Source: Girardinichthys multiradiatus
Lineage: Eukaryota > Chordata > Actinopteri > Cyprinodontiformes > Goodeidae
Direction of reading: 5' to 3'
NCBI RefSeq assembly: GCF_021462225.1
Contig: NC_061804.1
Span: 13,026,740-13,090,739 of the forward strand
Length of the DNA stretch: 64,000 nt
Shown here: piece by piece, positions 11,416 through 22,659 of the stretch
Layout of the letters: every line of letters starts with the position of its first letter
How positions within the stretch are numbered: the first letter of the stretch is position 1
Translations under genes and position numbers: made by a program
Notes under the pieces: model-generated
Databases searched by the model: none
What the model saw: only the letters and a program-made list of their open reading frames with translations
Told to the model about the DNA's origin: nothing

Positions 11416-11864
11416 TACCAAAGCCCTACACAGCTCTCTGTAGCACGAACTGCATTTCACAATGCACAGCAAAAAACAGAAGTTATACATGCTGGGCTTG
11501 AAACAATGAATGCATCGCAAGTCTGAATCTTTTCTGATGATTTCTTGCTGGGTTTTTGATTAGTAGGAAAATAGTTTGATTTGCTACGAATCCCAAATGT
11601 ATATTTTTGATATAGGCTAACAAAAAAAAAAAATACTAAGCATTTCATCAGTTAATTTTGGAACAGATTGATAGATTTTCCTTGAATAAAACCTGCATGT
11701 CAAAATATTCCTTTAGAAACAAACTGATGAGATTTTCCACAGAGATATTTAGGGACCTGCTCAATTCAATAGGTCATCTAGAAATTGTACATGAGCTTCA
11801 TTGCTACATAAACAGAAAAAGGAAATGCTTTCACCTTCTTACATAAACAGGCCAGTTTTATGGA
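11416..11864. other. AT-rich spacer
   Basis: No gene or recognisable repeat is seen. Short frames of about 60 codons have no known motifs. Confidence 0.5.
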
Positions 11865-12250
11865 CGTGTATGTGTCAGAGTCTGGTTGTCTCCGTGCCTG
11901 CTGCTTCCTTTTTCCACCTCTAGGGGCCGCGGAGCTGGAGGACCGAAGGGGTGACAGGCGTTCTTCATTCACTCATCAATTCAGAGGACTATATGAGGGC
12001 GGCTCACTTGCACTTCTTCATCTGAGTGTTTTTGCCCTTCGTGGTAGTACTCCCTGGCCATCTACGTTGTAAATCTTGTTATTGTTTATAAGGATTTTGG
12101 CTAACAGTCTGTTTACCTTGTCTTAGGCACCTCAGCCTTGCTCATTGTTGGAGATCTCAAGAAACCCTCTGATCAAAGTCTGGACTCTGGATTCATTCCC
12201 GGCAGTGAGCCGCCCTGGAGACCTCGCTGTCTGGTAAAGCGAATGAGATG
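11865..12250 (+). other. Gene-like or repeat-like sequence split by a LINE (left half)
   Basis: A GC-richer segment. It has acceptor-like sites (CACCTCTAG|G near 11920, CTTGTCTTAG|G near 12125) and a donor-like site (CTGTCTGG|TAAAG near 12235). With 15578-15890 it seems to be one older unit into which the Rex1-like LINE inserted. I recall similar sequence as a dispersed teleost repeat but cannot name it, and no protein-coding content is supported. Confidence 0.35.
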
Positions 12251-12264
12251 CCAAGATGGCGCCG
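12251..12264 (+). promoter_or_regulatory. YY1-like motif at LINE 5' end
   Basis: CCAAGATGGCGCCG contains the AAGATGGC core bound by YY1. In mammalian L1 such a site at the 5' end sets the transcription start. A similar role here is inferred from position and sequence only. The ATG inside it is also the first codon of the endonuclease frame. Confidence 0.45.
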
Positions 12265-13392
12265 CAGATGGTCGCCTCGGCGTGTTGGTGCGCATTGTTT
12301 TGTTTTGTTTTTTGCTTTAAAACAGTCTTCTGTGATGGTACCCGGAGCTCTCTCACCAGAGAAGAACTCATGAACATCAGGGCTACTACACCAGAGGAGT
12401 TATTTCCCACTTTTCTGCCTACTGCTCTGGAATTTTTGGACATTCTGGTCAAAGGTGCGCTCACCTTTGTTCACGCGGTGAAACGCCGGAAGAGAGGGAA
12501 ACGGGCTGGGGTGCTGGTACGTCTTCGCCAGCGTGGACTACGAACACCGTTACCTGGAATATTTCTCTCTAACGTGCGCTCACTTCCCAACAAAATTGAG
12601 GAACTACAACTGCTGTTGGGGAAAAACAGGGACTTTTATTCATTGGCAGTTTTGTGCTTCACGGAGACGTGGCTGTGTGGATTAATACCAGACTCTGCGC
12701 TGCAGCTGGCAGGTTTCCAGCTCTACAGAGCGGACAGAGACACGGAACTCTCTGGCAAAGCGAAAGGTGGAGGAATCTGTTTCTACCTCAACAGTGGTTG
12801 GTGCAACGACGTGACAGTGATTCAGCAGCACTGTTCTCCAGACCTGGAATCCTTCATCATAAACTGTAAGCCTTTCTATTCCCCCCGTGAGTTCGCTTCG
12901 TTCATCCTGGTCGGTGTTTACATCCCGCCGCAAGCTAACGTACAGGTCGCACAGCTCATGCTCGCCGACCAGATACTGAGTGTGGAGCGGACCAACCCGG
13001 ACTCCTTAGTAATCGTCGTTGGCGACTTTAACAAAGGTAATCTCACCCACGAACTCCCCAAATATAGACAGTTTATTAAATGTCCGACCAGAGAGGACAA
13101 CATTCTGGATCACTGTTACACCACCATCAGAGACGCTTATCACGCCGTCCCACGTGCTGCACTGGGCCAATCCGACCACATCATGGTCCACCTGATTCCT
13201 GCATACAGGCAGAAACTAAAGCTCTGCAAACCTGTTGTGAGGACGACAAGGAAGTGGAGCAGTGAGGCTGTGGAGAATCTCCAGGCGTGTTTAGGCTGTA
13301 CAGACTGGGATGTGTTCAGGACTACTACCAACAGTCTGGACGAGTACACAGAGGCTGTGAGGACAGCTGTGTACCATCATGCACCAGGGTGA
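12256..13392 (+). pseudogene. LINE apurinic-like endonuclease domain (5' part of ORF2)
   Basis: 378 codons from an ATG. Residues 1-28 are hydrophobic and residues 70-100 basic (KRRKRGKR). The endonuclease begins near residue 105 (NVRSLPNKIEELQLL). Motifs in order are the ETW acid at about 137 (CFTETWL), YIPPQ, VVGDFN at about 254-258 and a GQSDH histidine near 307, so the nuclease active site looks complete. After the TDWDVF segment the frame ends at TGA 13390-13392. Relatives read on into a TSYISFCED-type segment, and here it is missing. A short deletion, perhaps between TGTGAGGAC repeats, put the rest of the protein in another frame, which resumes at about 13350. Confidence 0.8.
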
Positions 13393-15236
13393 GTTACAAC
13401 AATGATAAACCCTGGTTCACAGCCAAACTCAGAGGGTTAAGACTGGATAAGGAAGAGGCCTTCAGGAGTGGGGACAAAGACATATACAGAGAGGCAAAGT
13501 ACAAGTTTGGCAAGGCAGTGAAAGAGGCCAAATGACTGTACTCTGAGAAGCTCCAAAACCAGTTCTCAGCCAACGACTCTGCGTCTGTCTGGAAAGGGCT
13601 CAAGCAAATCACCAACTACAAGCCAAAAGCCCCCCACTCCATCAACGACCGACGCCTCGCCAACGACCTGAACGAGTTCTACTGCCGCTTTGAAAGACAA
13701 AGGGACATTCCTGCAACCATCCCCCAACAGCTGCAGCCACAATCCACCACCCCCACCTCCCCAACCTCAAGAGGGGCCTTGGCACCTCCAACCCCCACCC
13801 TGAGGTTCCCCCCCACCAGCCCCCTACCCACGCCGGGGACGGCTCTTTCCATCCAGGAGAGGGACGTCAACAAACTCTTCAGGAGACAGAACCCCCGGAA
13901 TGCTGTTGGACCGGATTCTGTCTCACCAGCCAGCCTGAAGCACTGCGCTGATCAGCTGTCTCCAGTCTTCACAGACATTTTTAACACCTCACTGGAGACA
14001 TGTCATGTGCCTGCCTGCTTCAAGTCCTCCACCATCGTCCCTGTTCCCAAGAAGCCAAGGACCACAGGGCTTAATGACTTCAGACCTGTCGCCATGACCT
14101 CTGTGGTGATGAAGTCCTTTGAAAGCCTTGTGCTCTCACACCTAAAAGACATCACCGACCCCCTCCTGGACTCCCTGCAGTTTGCCTACAGAGCCAACAG
14201 GTCTGTAGATGATGCAGTCAACCTAGCCCTTCACTTCATCCTCCGGCACCTGGACTCCACAGGAACCTACGCCAGGATCCTGTTTGTGGATTTCAGCTCT
14301 GCCTTCAACACCATCGTCCCAGTTCTGCTACAGGAGAAGCTCTCCCAGCTGAGTGTGCCCGACTCCACCTGCAGGTGGATCACTGACTTCCTGTCTGACA
14401 GGAAGCAGCGCGTGAGGCTGGGGAAGCACGTCTCTGACTCCCTGACCATCAGCACCGGTTCCCCCCAAGGCTGTGTTCTCTCTCCTCTGCTCTTCTCCCT
14501 GTACACCATCAGCTGCACCTCCAGTGACCAGTCTGTCAAGCTTCTGAAGTTTGCGGACGACACCACCCTGATCGGACCCATCTCTGATGGTGACGAGTCC
14601 GCGTACAGATGGGAGGTGGACCATCTGTTGGACTGGTGCAGCCAGAACAACGCTCAACGCTCTAAAGACAGTGGAGATGGTTATGGACTTCAGGCGGAAC
14701 CCAGCCCCACCTGCCCCCATCACCTCTGTGACTCCACAATTGACACTGTGGAATCTTTCTGCTTCCTGGGAACCATCATCTCCCAGGATCTCAAGTGGGA
14801 GCCAAACATCAGCTCCCTCATCAAGAAAGCCCAGCAGAGGATGTTCTTCCTGCGGCAGCTGAAGACATTCAACCTGCCAAAGACTATGATGGTGCACTTC
14901 TACACAGCCATCATTGAGTCCATCCTCACCTCCTCCATCACCATCTGGTTCGCCGCTGCTACAGCCAAAGATAAGGGCAGGCTGCAGCGTGTCATTCGGT
15001 CTGCTGAGAAGGTGATTGGCTGCGGTCTACTGTCGCTCCAGGAACTGTACACCTCCAGGACCCTGAAGCGGGCAGGGAAGATTCTGGCTGATCCCTCCCA
15101 CCCCGGTCACAGACTCTTTGAGACTCTCCCCTCTGGCAGAAGGCTGCGGTCCATCCGGACCAAAACCTCACGCCACAAGAACAGTTTTTTCCCATCTGCC
15201 ACCAGCCTGGCTAACAAAGCCCGGAAACCACCTTGA
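13350..15236 (+). pseudogene. LINE reverse transcriptase domain (3' part of ORF2)
   Basis: This continues the polyprotein in the frame beginning upstream of 13350 (NNDKPWFTAKLRGLR). One in-frame TGA at 13533-13535 stands where an arginine CGA codon is expected, the signature of CpG decay. A linker rich in Pro/Thr follows (13720-13850), then the reverse transcriptase: VGPDSVSP, STIVPVPKK, LNDFRPVAMTSVVMKSFE, DFSSAFNTI, GSPQGCVLSPLLF and the catalytic FADD at 14550-14561. Between about 14650 and 14735 the sequence is out of frame because of compensating indels, which breaks a stretch usually read as LNALKTVEMVMDF. The C-terminal part (FCFLGTIISQDLKWE, KKAQQRMFFLRQLK, HPGHRLFETLPSGRR) is open to TGA 15234-15236. 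Confidence 0.82.
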
Positions 15237-15542
15237 CATTCTCCCTTTCCCCCACACCTCCCCTTTTTTGCTGACAGGACACCTGTAACCTGTAACTCTA
15301 TGCGTTACATTAACGTTCAGCTTGGACTCCTGCTTTACTTGCACTGCCATACTTGCACAATGATCACCTGCACTGTTGTATTGCTCTTGCATCTTATACT
15401 GCTCTACATTTACTCTCACTCACTTAAAACTGTGCACATATATTTATATTATATTGTAGATATGTTTATACTGTTTAATTTGTACTGTATTGCACCGACT
15501 ACGCCAAAACAAATTCCTTGTATGTCCAAAAACGTACTTGGC

Positions 15543-15577
15543 AATAAAGCTTTTCTGATTCTGATTCTGATTCTGAA
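15543..15577 (+). repeat. LINE 3' end: AATAAA and GATTCT repeats
   Basis: An AATAAA lies in the GGCAATAAAGC context shared with the tails at 28558 and 45440. About three and a half GATTCT units follow. Such simple-repeat tails mark the priming site of reverse transcription in this group. Confidence 0.8.
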
Positions 15578-15890
15578 CCCTGTCCACCCTCCTACGGTTC
15601 CTCCTGGATCATCAAAGAAGCCCCAACAGAATCAGCACATCTACACTGTCCCAGACTTGCAACCATCTCCCCCCTGGTGGATCACCCCACCTGAATAGTA
15701 AGCCTAACCACAGAATGAGCAAGTCTGGTATCCCAATCTGAACTCACCTTGTTGTTTTCCCTTCCAGTCAGACGGCCTTCCTGGAAACTTCGCTCCTTGT
15801 ACATTTCACGAGTTGTTAATAAATTGTTTAAACGTTTCTCTGTTTGAGTGTTCTCTGCATGTGGGTCAGATCGGCCTTAAAAAAGATGAC
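15578..15890 (+). other. Gene-like or repeat-like sequence split by a LINE (right half)
   Basis: Continuation of the segment at 11865-12250. It has a donor-like GAATAG|TAAG near 15695, a strong acceptor-like CCCTTCCAG|T near 15767 and an AATAAA near 15820, so it looks like a terminal exon. No open protein of note is present. I believe it is an old dispersed repeat that resembles a transcription unit. Confidence 0.35.
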
Positions 15891-16311
15891 AATATGAGGC
15901 CAGTAAAGGGAGTATTAAAGTGATGTGTATGATACATCATGCAAATGACTAACAAAATGACATAGAAGTGACAAACCTACAAGCCACAGCTTGGCGTGAG
16001 ATATTCACAGTATAACGTTGACTAAAAATACCAGAAATTCATGGTATTATTGCATTTAACCAAGTATTTAAAAGCATGTATAAAATTTTTACTGTATTTA
16101 AAAAATTAGCATCACCTTATAAGAGTGAGAGGAGGTGCATGACTGTTTTTTAACAACTTTAAATATTTCCAAACAGTCAAATCTGTCTGTCTTTTCAGGG
16201 GAAAGTGTAATGGCCTTCTTTCAGACAGCTGTCCAGCAGTGCACAGTGCAACAGAGCTGCTGTTCCATATGGATAGAAAACACTCTGGTCACTCTGGCAT
16301 CTCATTAAAAC
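15891..16311. other. Unassigned AT-rich DNA
   Basis: No gene, repeat or RNA signal is recognised. Confidence 0.5.
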
Positions 16312-16440
16312 AGGGATGTCTAAAGTGCGGCACACGGGCCATATATGGCCCTTGGAATGATTTTGTGCGGCCGCTGGCTGTGATGGTACAAATGGTACAA
16401 ATATGGGCCGACAGCACCGCCACATGGTGCAGGTCAATGT
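16312..16440 (+). mobile_element. hAT-like transposon end fragment
   Basis: CAGGGATGTCTAAAGTGCGG followed by a GCCATATATGGCCC-type tract resembles the terminus of a hAT family common in vertebrates. I find no matching opposite end in the next kilobase, so the element is truncated or its other end is lost. No transposase is seen. Confidence 0.5.
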
Positions 16441-17785
16441 TTTTTTTTATTCTTAGGGCAAAAATTTATTGGCCAAATTAAAATCTTGAAATGGGAAACA
16501 ATAAGTGAAACAAAAAAAGTATTGTTTATTGACCACACTTTTCTGCTTTTATTTTTATATTTCATAATAACTAGAACCACAAGCATTCAGCAACTTTTAC
16601 TTAAAAGCAGTGTTGGGCACACCGTTTTGTGCCCACTTTAAATATCTGACAAAATCACAAAAAATTAGTCAGACACCACACAAGAAATGAGGAGCACTTT
16701 CCAAGGAGAGGGAACACTGTACAGGGAAGCCTTGGTGCGCTGATGCATCTCAATAGCGGCGATCGGCTGGTAGAGCGGTGGAGCCGTGCCCCTGAGCCAC
16801 TAACAGCTGATTGCCCCAAATTTCGAACAAAGGGTCATAAAACTCTGAGGCGGGAACTCGGTGGAAAAACTCCAGTATTAAAACTGGGATTAAGGGGTGG
16901 TCAGGCCACGAGGCCCAGACTGCAGCTGCTTTGAATGAAAAATTTTTAAAAGTCCAGAATCAGCCGGACCAAAACATGAACATGCATCTTGCGGATCGCA
17001 TCCGCGCTCCTTGCTCCGCTAGTCAGCACACTTGCACAGCAAATCAAAACAGCTCAGCATAAAACACTTCAATCAGCATTGCAAGCAACAAGTTAATACC
17101 TTGGATTAACTACTGGTGATTCTAAATCACCTTAACTATGCCTCATCCTGCCCGGACCTCTAAATACACCAATCCGATTTAATATAAAAGGAACAAAATT
17201 ACTTTGACGTTGATTTCTTCTCTTCACCGGCTTGAGGATGGGTCGTAGGTCTGAAGAAAAGCAAGGGGGGGCACCAGAGTGTCACGTGTCCATGATCAAC
17301 TCAAAACAGTAAACTTCTCATCCGACCAAAACGGGGAAAATATGAGGAACCGTTGAAGCATGTTCTGAATGCAAATTGCTGGCTCTACCAGAAACTAATT
17401 GGCGACTGCATTCACTACACACCACTGAAAGCACTGTCCAATTGTTGGACAGAAAGCTGATGCATGCTTCAAAGTCCTTCCTACTTAGCTTTGCTGAGGT
17501 GGAGAGGGTGACTTATAATCAGTGATATTACAGGTCCACCAGCAGAAAACCACTTGTGACAAGTGCTCCACTGAGCTAGCTTTTCCAACAAGGATTTTCA
17601 TTTTCTTTCGACTGCTTTCATTGAACAATAAAAAGGGAACTTCAGAGCATCAAAGACAGGAAAATATGTACAAATACGCAAAGTACAACATAATCAGTTT
17701 TATACAAATATGCCCGACATGCTGAAACATTCAGCTTTGATCTAGTGCATTAGAAAGATTACAAAATGTATACATCTCAATGTAG
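16441..17785. other. Unassigned DNA with a GC-richer patch
   Basis: 16680-17050 is richer in GC and CpG than its surroundings (for example TTGCGGATCGCATCCGCGCTCC). It may be part of a dispersed repeat or an LTR remnant, but I find no primer-binding site or paired repeat. The rest is AT-rich with no gene. Confidence 0.4.
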
Positions 17786-17789
17786 TGCA

Positions 17790-18000
17790 TCTCAATGTTT
17801 TAGATTATTGTTCCAACCTTCAGCTTATCTGCATTGTTGGGTCTGGTGTCTCTCATCTTCCTCTTTTGTTCCTCAATTGTTGGTCACTCTATGACAGTAA
17901 CACCATGGTCATTAAACAAGCTTTTTGTATTGTTGGCAGAGAGGGCAAAATAGTGGGTGTCAATGACTGTCAAGTCAGTTTTCCCCATGACTGTGTAAGC
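17790..18000 (-). mobile_element. Tc1-like transposase fragment
   Basis: The plus-strand tracts GTTGGGTCTGGTGTCTCTCA and ACAGTAACACCATGGTCATT match, in antisense, the region around the second catalytic aspartate of Tc1 transposases. The corresponding part of copy 1 lies at about 10018-10135. The sequence between has an internal deletion. It is a relic of a Tc1 family related to, but different from, the young one. Confidence 0.5.
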
Positions 18001-19391
18001 CAAGCCATAAAAATTCTGTCTTTAAATTCTGAATTATACGTTTTCATTAGAGATCATTAAAATTGCACCATCACTATATAATACTAATATTATAATAACT
18101 AATAAATAATGTACTAATAATATTTGAATTAAAGTTGAATATTAGCCTCTGTGGCTATCTATGGCAAAATCTGGCACATGTACAATGACAGAGGGAAAAA
18201 CACATGTTATTTAACATGCATTGTCTGTTTTTAAATAAACATAACACACAAATAAATTATACTGTTCTTGCATCATAGTTGGTAAAATCATTTATTCTGT
18301 AAATGCTTTTCAGAGGCAAACTTGCTTAAGTTTTGTGCTGCGATCTCTGAAACTTCATCTCTAATTACCCATGCAGAGAAAATGGAATAAGTTGAGGTTA
18401 TTTTAATGAATACCATGCAATAACCAGGTTTTTGATTTACTACTTACCTAGATTGTTTTTCTTTAGTTTTCTCCTGATAATGCAGCTTTATATATCAAGG
18501 CTCAAACCAAATGAGAACATTAGGTCTTGATTCAAAAGCTGTTGTCTGGTAAGATTGCAACACCTGCTTTAGAACAGCCAAGATGTGATCATCTTTGACA
18601 TTTTAACTATTTGTTGATTTGGTAGAATACATTAAAATACACATACCTATACAAAACCATCATGAACACTAAGCTCCTCTATTGGATATTATGAGACTAC
18701 GAAATCAAATATATTGCTCCATCAACCATTTAAACAGAATGCACACTGCTTTTAATGACTACCTTAATAGACGTCCAAGGAAAATATTTTGGGATAAATA
18801 GAATCGGTCCAAAATGTCCACATGAGCCTTGATGCATTTACCTAAAGATGTACCTTCTGGAAGAAGAGAGAAATAGAACATAAATCATTGATGTGGAGAG
18901 ATATTTCAGTCAGTGAAGTTATTTTTCACATTTATATCTGACAGCATGATGATGTGCTTTAATCCTTAAATGCATCCTTGGATTAGCTGTTCGTTAACAC
19001 ATAAATAAATGAAAAAAGATGCATGTCTGGTTTGGTTTGGTGAAATGAATTAGTGCCATTTAAAAAAGAACAACAACAAAAAAAGTGCTCCAGAAAAATT
19101 AATTTTATTCTGTCTCTATGCACTGTGGTGCTAGGAATACTTTTTCTTTTTTAAAAGGATAACCGTACATGATGCTTGGAAAACAAGTGGAGATACAAAA
19201 GCTTGGAGATGGTAGCACAAACAGTCAAGCATGAGTTATAGCTGACCTGCAGGAAACAATGCTAATGCTAATGGCCGCCCTCGGGTAACCGGATGGGTTG
19301 TTTACAATTGCACTTGCATCATGTAGACCAGCAAGTTAGAAACTGCTGTGCTATACTTTTTAGTATGACAATGGCCATCAGTGGGCTCTAG
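18001..19391. other. Unassigned AT-rich DNA
   Basis: No gene or identifiable repeat is seen. Confidence 0.5.
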
Positions 19392-20370
19392 ATGGACAAA
19401 CTGTCTACTTTTAAGGCTAGGCTTAAAACTTTCCTTTTTGATAAAGCTTATAGTTAGAGTGGCTTAGTTTATCCTGAGCAATCTCTGTAGTTATGCTGCT
19501 ATAGGCTTAGGCTGCTGGAGGACATAATGACCACTTTCACCCTCTTCGCTACATTCTCACACTACTCTCTAATTCTGCATTATTTGCTGTTATTTCAGTT
19601 TTTAACTTTATGTTCTCACTCTTTTCTCTTCCGAGAAGCTACAACTGGTCTGACTCTGTGTCTACCTGTGACACCTTTCTGGAGAGGGGCATCGTCCAAG
19701 CTTCTGCTTGCAACAACTTAATGCTCACCCTCTACCGATGATCCACAAAGCCCTGTCTTTTAGTGTTTAACACTTTCTCTCTCCTAGACATGGAAATTAA
19801 CTGAGCTTTTACTGTGACTAATTCTATGTGCTCTCTTTCAGACTCTAACCTTGAAAACTGGCTCAGAGTTGATCTGTTCTTTCATTCTAGGTGAAACGAC
19901 TAAAGGAGCTACATCCACTAACATTTACTTTTCCTTCCCATAGAAAGGACTCCTGGATCAGTACTTCTTTGTTCTCTTTGTGTCTCTGCTCTGTTCTCTC
20001 AAACCCCCAGTCAGTCGTGGCAGATGGCCGCTCACACTGAGCCTGGTTCTGCTGGAGGTTTCTTCCTGTTAAAAGGGAGTTTTTCCTCTCCACTGTCGCT
20101 ACATGCATGCTCAGTATGAGGGATTGCTGCATAGTCAATGCCAGTGACTGTCCACTGTCTCTACATGCTCATGCGGGAGGAAGGAATGCTGCAAGTCACT
20201 GACTGGATGCAATCTGCTGGGTTTCCTTAGATAGAAAAATCTTGTATCCAATTTGAATGAATAACTGAATCTGACTGCACTGTTCAATGGTTAGGATTAA
20301 TTGGAATGTATGACAACACGTGTTGTGAATTGGCGCTATATAAATACACTGAATTGAATTGAATTGAATA
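19392..20370 (+). mobile_element. 5'-truncated L2 LINE copy
   Basis: The same L2 family as 5541-9461, in opposite orientation. It retains only the last codons of the reverse transcriptase frame (STFKARLKTFLFDKAYS, stop near 19455-19457), the 3' UTR and the tail ending in three GAATT-type units at 20370. The antisense 83-codon frame is at 19887-20138 and differs from the first copy at only about four residues. Extreme 5' truncation is usual for LINE insertions. Confidence 0.88.
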
Positions 20371-21045
20371 ATTGGGAATTTTTGTGTTGTGTAGATAGAA
20401 CAAGCCACATTTTTTCCATCTCTAGCTTCCTTTCTCTGCAAGACCAAGGAAACACATTTAAATTCTTCTCCTCATGAAGTTCCTGGGCTTTATCAAATCT
20501 TACATAGCTACCTATAGGATCTAAAAGTGGGTTGAAAGAAAGAGCCTGCATTTATTAACTTGTCTCTACTGGAAGCAGCTCCCTGTTTAGGATTAGAAGG
20601 TGTATATACACTCTACATTTAAGATGAGGCATTAAACTACTTTATGGAAAGGCTTTAAGTAAGGAGTGGCTGATTGCTTAAATCTTTTTGGGTCATCTGT
20701 TACAGCTGTAGAACAGTCTGGTCAAGCTCTGAGTTTCTCCATATATTGTTGTAGTTTTTATGCTTATTGGTTCTACAGTTGTGTTAATACAAAAACTCCC
20801 TTTTGTGTGTTTTCACAAATAGCATAAATGTTTCATTAAGTATATCAATGTGTTTTAAAGATTCTCTTTTGATGGAAAAAACAGCAAATAAAAAATGTCT
20901 CCAGCTCTAAATAATTTATAAGCTGGTATTTGTTTCAAACACACATTTGAGTAATATTTGATTTAAAAAATGTTATATTAACAAATTCTTAATTCTATAA
21001 AAATAACTGTGCTATTCAAGAAATATAACAATACACACATCTGTT
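20371..21045. other. Unassigned AT-rich DNA
   Basis: No gene or repeat is recognised. Confidence 0.5.
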
Positions 21046-21412
21046 TTCAAGACTGCGTGGTGACGCAGTTGCTAGCACTGTTGCATTGCAGCTAGAAGGT
21101 CCTTAGTTCACCTCATGCAGACTCTGCTTGGAGTTTTCATGTTCTCCCGTTGCATGCGTGGGTTCTATCCGGATACTCCGACTTCCCCCCACTGTCCAAA
21201 AACATGACTATTAGGTTAAATGGTATCTCCCAATTGCCCTTAAAGGTGAATGGGTGTGAGCATGGTCGCTTACCCTATGTGTCTCTATGTGGCCCTACAA
21301 TGGACCGGCTATCTTGTCCAGGGTGTACCCAGCCTCTCGTCCGTAGACCTGAAGATACGCACCAGCTCCCCTGCGACCCTGTACGGAAAAAGTAGGTAAA
21401 GAAAATTGATGG
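21046..21412 (+). mobile_element. tRNA-derived SINE
   Basis: The head has a polymerase III A-box-like TGGTGACGCAGTTGC at about 21058 and a decayed B-box at about 21106-21114. The body has the CATGTTCTCCCGTTGCATGC, GGATACTCCG, TCCAAAAACATG, TGGACCGGCT and CCAGGGTGTACCC tracts. It ends in CCCTGTACGGAAAAAGTAG. This is a very common teleost SINE body of the DANA/Mermaid type, as I recall it. Several CpG sites are mutated. Confidence 0.75.
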
Positions 21413-22355
21413 AATTTCATTAGAGCCCTATCATTAGGGCTTCTTTTCTAATTCGATTTTATTTTTTCCAAAATGCTTTTTTACAAATTCAACATTTTCT
21501 AAAGTGAGCACAGTCTTACGCATAAAATGTTTCTGGCATCATGTGGTTAATGGGTAAAATTCCAACTGTTCAGTACAACAATAAACCAAATTTCTTGCAA
21601 TTAACTTTATAATTTATTGATTTTGCAAAGCTCCTAAAAATCTATCTGTCAGTTATCTATCAGTATTTTGGTCATTAAAAAAACTAGAAAACATTCTTGT
21701 AAAAGTAAGGAAACTGCACAAGGGTAGTCCAGTACTAGGATGTTATGCTTGAAATTCACACTACATTTCATCAGTATGTAGTAGTATGTAATAGTTTTGT
21801 GACTATATTCACTCACCAATGATATAAAATGATTTTTCTAAGATATTACGGCCCTTCTAAAACAGTTAACCTGAAACACAGGAAGTTTTAATTTTTTTCT
21901 AATCAACTAAGCCTGCAAAATGTTCTTAGTGAACATGCATCTCACTCTGCTCATGATCTTTGCTGAGGGAGGGGTTTTTCAGAAACAGCAGGCCAACGAT
22001 AGCGCTTCTCTCTCTTTTTATAAGTGATTAGCAAAGTATTTTAGATTTTAAGCTAAACATGATTAAATTGTCCAGACTAAAAAAAAACATGGTAAAAATG
22101 CTGTTGAGTTTAGCACCAATGGGAAGCTGCTAAGCAGATACTAACTTAATGGTTAACAGTTAGCCAGTTATAGTATTCTCACAGCACTTACAAATCATTG
22201 ATGTCTTGTCTGTCACTGTACCCAAAATACTTCCAGAAAATCCATTTACAAGCAGTTGTGGGTTTTGAAGTTCTTATAATTAACTGTTTTTAGCTAAGTC
22301 TGTCAGCAAGTCTTTCAATTGTAGATTCACAGTGTAAAGCTTAAAGCAGTCACAT
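21413..22355. other. Unassigned AT-rich DNA
   Basis: No gene or clear repeat is seen. Confidence 0.5.
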
Positions 22356-22545
22356 GGGGTGCGGCGGTGGCGTAGGGGTAAAAAGCGCAATCCATATTCA
22401 GAGGCTTCAGTCCTCGATGCAGCTGTCGTCTCTCGGCCCGGGACAACTTTGCTGCATGTCTTCCTCCTCACTTCACTCCTTTTCTGTCAGCTTACTGTTG
22501 GAAATTTTTTTTAAAATAATAGCCACTAGTGTCGTGAAAAAGACA
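22356..22545 (+). mobile_element. tRNA-related SINE, copy 1
   Basis: An A-box-like GGTGGCGTAGGGGTA near 22368, then CAGAGGCTTCAGTCCTCGAT and CTTTGCTGCATGTCTTCC. It ends with a block resembling AAATAAAGGCCACTAG at about 22510-22530. The same head is found on the minus strand at 33384-33457. The B-box is degenerate. Confidence 0.6.
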
Positions 22546-22547
22546 TT

Positions 22548-22640
22548 TAAAAAACAGTCACCTGAGGGCGATGCGTAGCATAGGCCCTCGGCCCTCAACC
22601 TCGGAGCTCTCCCAGGTTCGACTCCTGACCCTGGAGACCT
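22548..22640 (+). mobile_element. Second tRNA-like SINE head, adjacent
   Basis: An A-box-like GATGCGTAGCATAGG near 22570 and a good B-box GGTTCGACTCC at 22615-22625 occur with tRNA-like spacing. This is a SINE head rather than a tRNA gene, because no consistent cloverleaf can be drawn. It lies directly behind the first SINE, so the two form a tandem pair or a dimeric SINE. Confidence 0.5.
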
Positions 22641-22659
22641 GTAACAATAGCTCACATTG

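Larger units (their letters stand above)
12251..15577 (+). mobile_element. Rex1/Babar-like LINE retrotransposon, nearly full length
   Basis: A non-LTR retrotransposon whose 5' end is probably near 12251, where CCAAGATGGCGCCG occurs. This resembles the YY1-type motif that opens several vertebrate LINEs, including human L1. It contains an apurinic-type endonuclease frame, a reverse transcriptase frame and a short 3' UTR. It ends in AATAAA (15543-15548) and GATTCT repeats (15555-15576). The coding part is only lightly broken. Related copies: 28558-30592, tails at 45300-45468 and 53713-53800, and probably 61571-64000. The clade is assigned from motifs; Rex1/Babar is the best guess within the CR1/L2-Rex group. 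Confidence 0.8.

Noticed and set aside
14328..14897. 189-codon antisense frame within the LINE at 12251-15577
   Set aside because: It lies opposite the reverse transcriptase domain and mirrors its codon composition, so it is a shadow frame.
12256..15577. Endogenous retrovirus or LTR element
   Set aside because: No long terminal repeats, protease or integrase. The endonuclease-first order and simple-repeat tail show a non-LTR LINE.
22548..22640. tRNA gene
   Set aside because: A B-box is present, but I cannot draw acceptor and anticodon stems. The context is a SINE.
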